A DNA stretch of 64,000 bases, taken from NCBI GenBank assembly GCA_023159155.1, contig JAJNNX010000003.1, forward strand, positions 1,178,001-1,242,000. The letters run 5' to 3'. The notes below the pieces were generated by a model. That model did not search any database, was not told the origin of the DNA, and saw nothing but the letters and a program-made list of their open reading frames with translations. Source of the DNA: Ustulina deusta (lineage: Eukaryota; Ascomycota; Sordariomycetes; Xylariales; Xylariaceae). Below, in pieces: positions 58,575 to 64,000 of this stretch. Every line of letters starts with the position of its first letter. The first letter of the stretch is position 1. The position numbers and the translations under genes are program-made.

Positions 58575-60636
58575 ATGCACTTCCTTCAGCTTTTGTCCGG
58601 CCTGACGGCCATAGCTTCTCCGGCCCTCGTTGCTGCCGCGCCTTACATGGCACATCCCGGCCTCAGTCCTAGGCAGTCTGGCTCCTGTGAATTTAATTCT
58701 GCCACCGCCCCTACTTGCTGGGGCAATTATTCGCTCTCTACCAACTGGTACGAGGAGGCTCCTAACACAGGTGTTATCCGGGAGTATTGGTTTGAGATTG
58801 TGAACTCGACGCTTGCTCCCGATGGCGTTGAGCGCATGACTCTGACGGTGAACGGATCGATACCTGGTCCAACCATCGAGGCTGACTGGGGTGACACCGT
58901 TGGTAAGCCTCCGACCACCCCGACCTTTTGCTTGAAACACCACACTAACTATCATGCAGTGGTTCATGTGAAGAACAGTTTGCAAAACAACGGCACTAGT
59001 ATCCACTGGCATGGTATCCGTCAACAAGGCACCACCGAACAAGATGGTGTGGCCTCGATCACCCAATGCCCCGTGGCCCCAGATGATAGCATGACCTACA
59101 CATGGAGAGCGACACAGGTACTCGTTCCGCAACTTTGCTGTCAGGGATGCCGCCGTGCTAACCATGAACTAGTACGGAACCACTTGGTATCACAGCCATT
59201 TCTCCCTACAAGCTTGGTGAGTAGACGATCACACCCGCTATTCAAGGGTTCAAGCTGATGGTCTCAAAGGAATGGCGTATTTGGTGGCATAATCATCAAC
59301 GGACCCGCCTCTGCGCCATATGACGTAGATAAAGGCGTCGTCGTGCTTAGCGACTGGTTGCACCAGACTACCGACGAGTTATACGGCATCGCCTCGAGTG
59401 GAGCACCACCTACAGCCAACAATGGTCTCATCAACGGCCTCAATGTGTACGAAGACGGCGGCTCACGCTTCCAGACCAGCTTCCAGACCGGCAAGTCATA
59501 CCGTCTACGCCTCGTGAACACGGCTATAGACACCATGTTCAGGTTTGGTATCGACAACCACACGTTGACGGTCATCGCATCAGACTTGGTGCCCATTGTT
59601 CCATTTGAGACGGAGATGATCAACATCGGCATCGGCCAACGATACGATGTCATTGTCAAGGCCGACCAGGACCCAGGCAGCTACTGGATGCGCGCTATCC
59701 CCCAGATCACTTGCAGCTCGAACGAAATGACGCTTAACATTAAGGGTATTGTAACTTACAACAACCTTACTGTCGTGGAACCTGCAACAAACTCGTACGA
59801 ATATACCGATGACTGCTCTGATGTGGCGCTTGAGAGCCTTGTCCCTTATGTTTCCCTGGATGTGGGTGCAGCCGTGACTGAACAGGTTATGGACCTCGGC
59901 TTGGCTATTGTTGGCGGCTTTTTCAAGTGGACCCTAAACTCCAACTCATTCCTCTCGGATTGGGGAGAGCCTAGTAAGTCACATCAGATGCACAGATGCC
60001 GTCGTCTTCGTAGCGCTAACCGCCTCGTCTCTCTAGCCCTCGCGAAAGTCTTGACTCCCGATGCCGTCTTCACCGATGTCGAGAATATAATTACCCTGAA
60101 CGAGACGAACACCTGGACTTACCTCGTTATCGAGTCGCAGCTAGGTTTGGTGAGTGCCCCGCAACCCCTTCTCTCGCTCCGCAGACGGCAGGCAGCGGGC
60201 AGAGGCTAACGATCCCCAGGAACACCCATTCCACTTACACGGCCACGACTTCTTCATCTTGGGCCAGGAACCCATGGCGACCTTCTCAGAGGACACGGCG
60301 CTAAACCTCTCCAACCCGCCGCGTCGTGATGTAGCCATGCTCCCCGCGTCTGGATACCTAGCCATCGCCTTCCAGAACGACAACCCAGGTGTCTGGCTTG
60401 CACACTGCCACGTGAGTTCTTCTCTTTCTGCCCCGCTCTCCCGGCGTTTCCCCAGCTAATCATTCCGCGGCATCCAGATCGGCTGGCACACATCCCAGGG
60501 TTTCGCGCTGCAGCTCGTAGAACGCAGTTCCGAAATCGCCAATACCACGGACATGGATGCCCTTCAGAACACCTGCGCCAACTGGAACAACTACCAAGAC
60601 ACGGCCGGCATCGAGCAGGACGATTCGGGCGTCTAA
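58575..60636 (+). CDS. Ascomycete laccase (multicopper oxidase)
   Basis: Seven exons (58575..58902, 58960..59117, 59173..59216, 59270..59973, 60037..60149, 60220..60411, 60478..60636) encode 565 residues; every junction keeps phase. Laccase oxidises phenols with reduction of oxygen to water, and is secreted. The signal peptide is MHFLQLLSGLTAIASPALVA. Copper sites: HWHG at 125-128, YHSH at 168-171, HPFHLHGHD at 451-459 and HCHIGWHTSQGF at 511-522, so all ten His and the Cys ligands are visible. The residue ten after Cys512 is Phe522, the axial position of the type 1 copper. The protein ends DSGV, like the C-terminal plug of ascomycete laccases (DSGL/I/V). Possible roles are pigment polymerisation, lignin or phenol oxidation, or detoxification; the sequence does not decide between them. 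It has no neighbouring pigment cluster gene in view. Confidence 0.94.
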
Positions 60637-62773
60637 TTTTCCATCGTCTCCTAGCAGAAAGCTTTTGTCGTCGGGCCTTTGTATAACCACCGCTCGCTTT
60701 TGATATCGTCGAAGAAGAAGAAAGAGAAACTGCTTTAGCTGTCCGCCGGCGCTGGGGGTCCTCGGCGACTTCGATTCCACTCCTTCCTCACCACTCATTG
60801 CCGAAGTCGCCGAATTTCGCTCTTTTTGAACCCGGCGGGGGTCGTTTCGCTCGTTTTTGCCTGCAGCGCACACACACGCACGACGCCACTCATTGATACC
60901 CTCACTCGTTTTGCCATCCGTCACGAAGACCGGAAAGGAGTCTTTCGAAGACGGCCCACTCATTCGAACTTTGTCTTAGCCGTGCAATCTGCAAGCGTCC
61001 ATTAGGATTGCCATTCTTTAATACGTAGTCAGCATGTCGGAATATCGGATATCAACCTGTCAGTTGACAGCGTACAGGGGGGGGGTAATGAAAGCCCCAG
61101 AAGGAGGGGAAGGGGAAGGGGGAGGGCTGCGGGAGGATTTGGGAGGATCCAGGGGGGGGGGGTATTTATGACCTTGAATACGAAGTGAACGACAGCGCGA
61201 AGCGCAGCAGCGGCGCAGATGGAGGATATATTTATTTCCTGTACTCACCTCCCACCACCTACCACTTACTGTACGACTGCATCAAGTATTTGTGTTTCTG
61301 AGTTTCTAGACCGCCCGTTCATGACCTGACCCATCTAATGAGACCCTCCTCGCTTACCAGGTGTGGAAAATGAGGTCGCGTCTAATGATACCTCCCTGGT
61401 GACCTCTTTTTCCGAATCCGGTAATTATTTATGTGGGTACCGTGGCGGAGGTGGTTTTTTCGGAAAACGGGGGGGACAACTTACTCTTCCATGGCGTTCT
61501 CCCGTCACTTGGCCCGGGAACGACATTGCCCAGCTTTCCATGCATTCTACCTATCACACGTTCAAATTTTAAAACTAATCTTGCAACATATCTCTAACCG
61601 ACGCATCATAATTAAGCTGCTGCTGTATAGCTTATCTAACCTGGCGGCAGCCCCCGAAGCAACACAGATTTTCGGGAAACATTTACTGCAGCTGGGTAAG
61701 TGTATATAGTAGGTAGTCTAAGTCGTTATACATGTGTTGTTCTTGTTTGTGTGTTAATATTCTTTCCATGTTCGGTCAAGACACATTATCGTATATTTCC
61801 AGGAGTTCCGTCTCAAGCAAGTAAACCCGTCAGTCTGTCTTGCAACGATGTTCATCAACGCCGCTCGCTCGTATCCAACAACGCCACACAAGCCACCTTT
61901 TTACTAGTATCTAATCCTTCCCGTTTCTACAGCAGATCGGCAACATACATATACTATTGTACATGTAATAATATCTTCCGGCCCGTTTTGCCTCACCGAT
62001 AGTGGGAATCGACTACATACGCCTACCCGTAATTCTCGCGAAAGGGCCGAATTGTCTCTCCCAATCCAATCGCAGGATCCCAATTGCCACCTTTCTTGAC
62101 CAGTCTTAGCTCCCCCAGAAAAGCCACCTCACGAAGCTAAGTTCCCCGCATCCTGGCACTTGTCTTGGCATATGATAAGCTAATCCCCCGGTATAAACTA
62201 GACCAGTTAGAGTTTAACGGATGTTGGGGTTGGTGGGGGTCAACTCCCTAGCGGCATGTATGCGAGTTTCGAACTACTGACTGGATAGTTCACAAGTATT
62301 GGCGGATATATTCGAATGCCATGAGCGCTAAGCTGCAGGCGGGTTGGCTCCCTTTTTTTCTATCAGTAATCGTTACATCGTACGACCACATAGCATTAGT
62401 TCACGTCTATCTAGTTGAGCATCTCCAGAAATTCGGAGCGAGGATAGCGTAAGGGGATATTTGGGGAGTTCTGAAGTGGGTTCGGATGGGGGAGTTCGGG
62501 TAGAGCTCCCTAAGAACCCGAGCGAGGCGGTCAGGTAGCCGCAACCAACCGGTCAGGGCTGGGACTTGGGGTAACCGCAAACAATAAAACGATAGCCGTG
62601 TCCTCCTCTTCTGTATTACTCCGCTTATGCTTCGTTGGTATTGCGGAAATATTCATGCACGTTCTTATTCTTAATTAGAAGTACTCCCAATCAGCGTTCC
62701 TGGCGCCCCCCGTTTACACCCAGCGCATTGTTAGACAGAAAGTCTCAATCCTTTCGGGGCCATTTCGTGACTC
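60637..62773. other. Intergenic spacer between laccase and MFS gene
   Basis: About 2.1 kb with G runs near 61079-61086 and 61154-61164, AT-rich sequence at 61.6-62.0 kb, and only short unsupported frames. It contains the laccase 3' end and the promoter of the MFS gene. No RNA gene was recognised. Confidence 0.45.
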
Positions 62774-64000
62774 ATGGACACAACTGGCGATGTAGTTGCG
62801 CCGTCCATGGCTACAAACAAAGATATGGCCGCCGTTTCAAGACATATTTCAGACGCCGAGCGCCCATCCTCATCACACGATGACGCTAGATCCACCAAAT
62901 CCGCCCGGGTCGATACTGGCGGGAATGTGGCCGACTTACAACAGGCCGTGGCGAGAGGGTTGCAACCTCCCGAGATCATCATGCGGTTAACACCCGAGGA
63001 GCGCATTAAACTCGAAAAGCGGCTTGTGAGGAAGATTGATTTCCGTCTGCTGCCTATGATTATTCTAATGTGTAAGTGCTGACGCTTCTTGGCGTGCGCG
63101 CTTGGAGGAAATGCCCGGCGACCAGTCGGCTTAGCTTTTGCTTCACAGCCTCGAAATAGTATCGCTAATTGAATTTCTTGGAGATAGATATCTTAAACTA
63201 CATTGATCGGTCGGTAAACACAAATCCCGTGGAGTTGGAGAGAGCGCCTTCTAATGTAGCACAGAAATAACATCGCCGCAGCAAAATTGTCTGGTTTGCC
63301 TGAGGATCTCAAGCTGGAAGGAAACCAGTTCCAAGTAAGCTCGTGAATTATCCTGCGGAACTGCTCAGCGTTGTATTAATACGTCGGGATAGACGGCCGT
63401 CAGTATTCTTTTCGTTGGGTAAGGCCGTCAATATCTGAAAAATTTACCCTATTAGCGTCTAACTTGATGGGATTTTAGTTACTTGTTGGTACAAGTCCCC
63501 TCAAACTTGTTTTTAAACAAAATTGGGTTACCTGGAGTATACCTGCCGGCTTGCGTAAGTTGAAACTCGAGATGGTTGTAACAATCATGCTATGCTAGAC
63601 ACTTGAACACTAACTTGAGATTTTATATAGATGGTAATCTGGGGCGTCATTTCGGCAGCTACCTCAACAGTGAAGGTGAGTAAGCGCGAGTGATCTTTGA
63701 AGAGAAAACAACGAGAACTAACATGGCGCTAGAACTTCGGCGGTTTGATCGCGGTGCGGTTCTTCCTGGGTTTTGTCGAAGCAGTCTACTTTGTCAGTTC
63801 TGTCACACTTCTGAGGCTGCATGCTTATATTAATTCGCAACGGTAACAGCCCGGATGCCTGTATTATCTTAGTTGCTGGTATACCAGAAAAGAACTCGGG
63901 CTACGTACTGCTCTCCTCTACTCTGGCGCCCTGTGAGTAATTCCCCGCGCCATTTCCTTCTTATCCTGGTGGTTTTTAAAGTATACAGGTTTTCTTTCAG
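62774..64000 (+). CDS. MFS transporter, allantoate permease (Dal5) type, 5' part
   Basis: Eight exons are visible before the window ends at a 3' splice site: 62774..63071, 63188..63209, 63265..63334, 63393..63418, 63479..63554, 63631..63675, 63733..63792, 63850..63932. A further exon must start after base 64000 (TTTCTTTCAG ends there). The protein begins with about 85 polar residues, then IDFRLLPMIILMYILNYIDR, then NNIAAAKLSGLPEDLKLEGN, then QFQTAVSILFVGYLLVQVPS and NLFLNKIGLPGVYLPACMV. These match the anion:cation symporter family of the MFS (Dal5/Tna1-like), plasma membrane importers of allantoate, nicotinate or related organic anions. The first four or five membrane segments are in view. 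The substrate is not decided by the sequence. Exon 2 uses GTCGGT as donor, which is weak, but it is the only choice that keeps the YIDRNNIAAAK frame. All other donors are normal. Confidence 0.85.

Overview
The window looks like nuclear DNA of a filamentous ascomycete (Pezizomycotina, probably a Sordariomycete). Its genes carry short spliceosomal introns (52 to 158 nt) with GT...AG ends and CTAAC/CTAAT-like branch sites. It also holds a wetA conidiation regulator, a PalI/SUR7-type membrane protein, an ascomycete laccase and a fungal Mhp1 protein. The class assignment is an inference from gene style, not a search result. I rebuilt exon structures by eye from reading-frame continuity, splice signals and recalled family sequence; no alignment was run.

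Layout. 1-2100 (+): 3' part of the histone chaperone gene SPT16. 3082-3873 (-): PalI/SUR7-type membrane protein. 5110-6116 (-): conserved protein of unknown function. 6117-11923: gene-poor. 11924-12913 (+): basic hypothetical protein. 14398-16455 (+): wetA. 17782-19859 (-): secreted serine carboxypeptidase (S10). 21210-22226 (-): membrane-anchored short-chain dehydrogenase. 23657-26014 (-): F-box-like protein. 26015-30412: gene-poor. 30413-31216 (+): histidine phosphatase. 31606-33900 (-): two broken genes, a methyltransferase fragment and a NACHT-type NLR/STAND relic. 37202-39123 (+): DUF6536-type membrane protein. 40350-44117 (-): Mhp1-like cell-wall/microtubule protein. 46813-47316 (-): hexapeptide-repeat orphan. 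48512-49511 (+): coiled-coil protein. 50210-51330 (-): ribosomal protein uL18 (Rpl5). 51922-53066 (+): HAD-like hydrolase. 53067-58574: gene-poor. 58575-60636 (+): laccase. 62774 to the right edge (+): start of an MFS transporter of the allantoate-permease type.

The genes do not form an obvious pathway or biosynthetic cluster. The set mixes housekeeping (Spt16, uL18), development (wetA, Mhp1), membrane/environment sensing (PalI-like, DUF6536) and secreted or transport functions (carboxypeptidase, laccase, MFS), separated by long spacers. The spacers are rich in microsatellites and in TAGG/CCTA-type motifs.

I did not find a convincing new biological system. The most informative non-obvious items are the decayed NLR relic with the adjoining methyltransferase relic (31.6-33.9 kb), the AUG-only first exon of the uL18 gene, the repeat-coded orphan protein near 47 kb, and the His-Pro repeat inside WetA. 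I recognised no tRNA, rRNA, CRISPR or intact transposon by eye.
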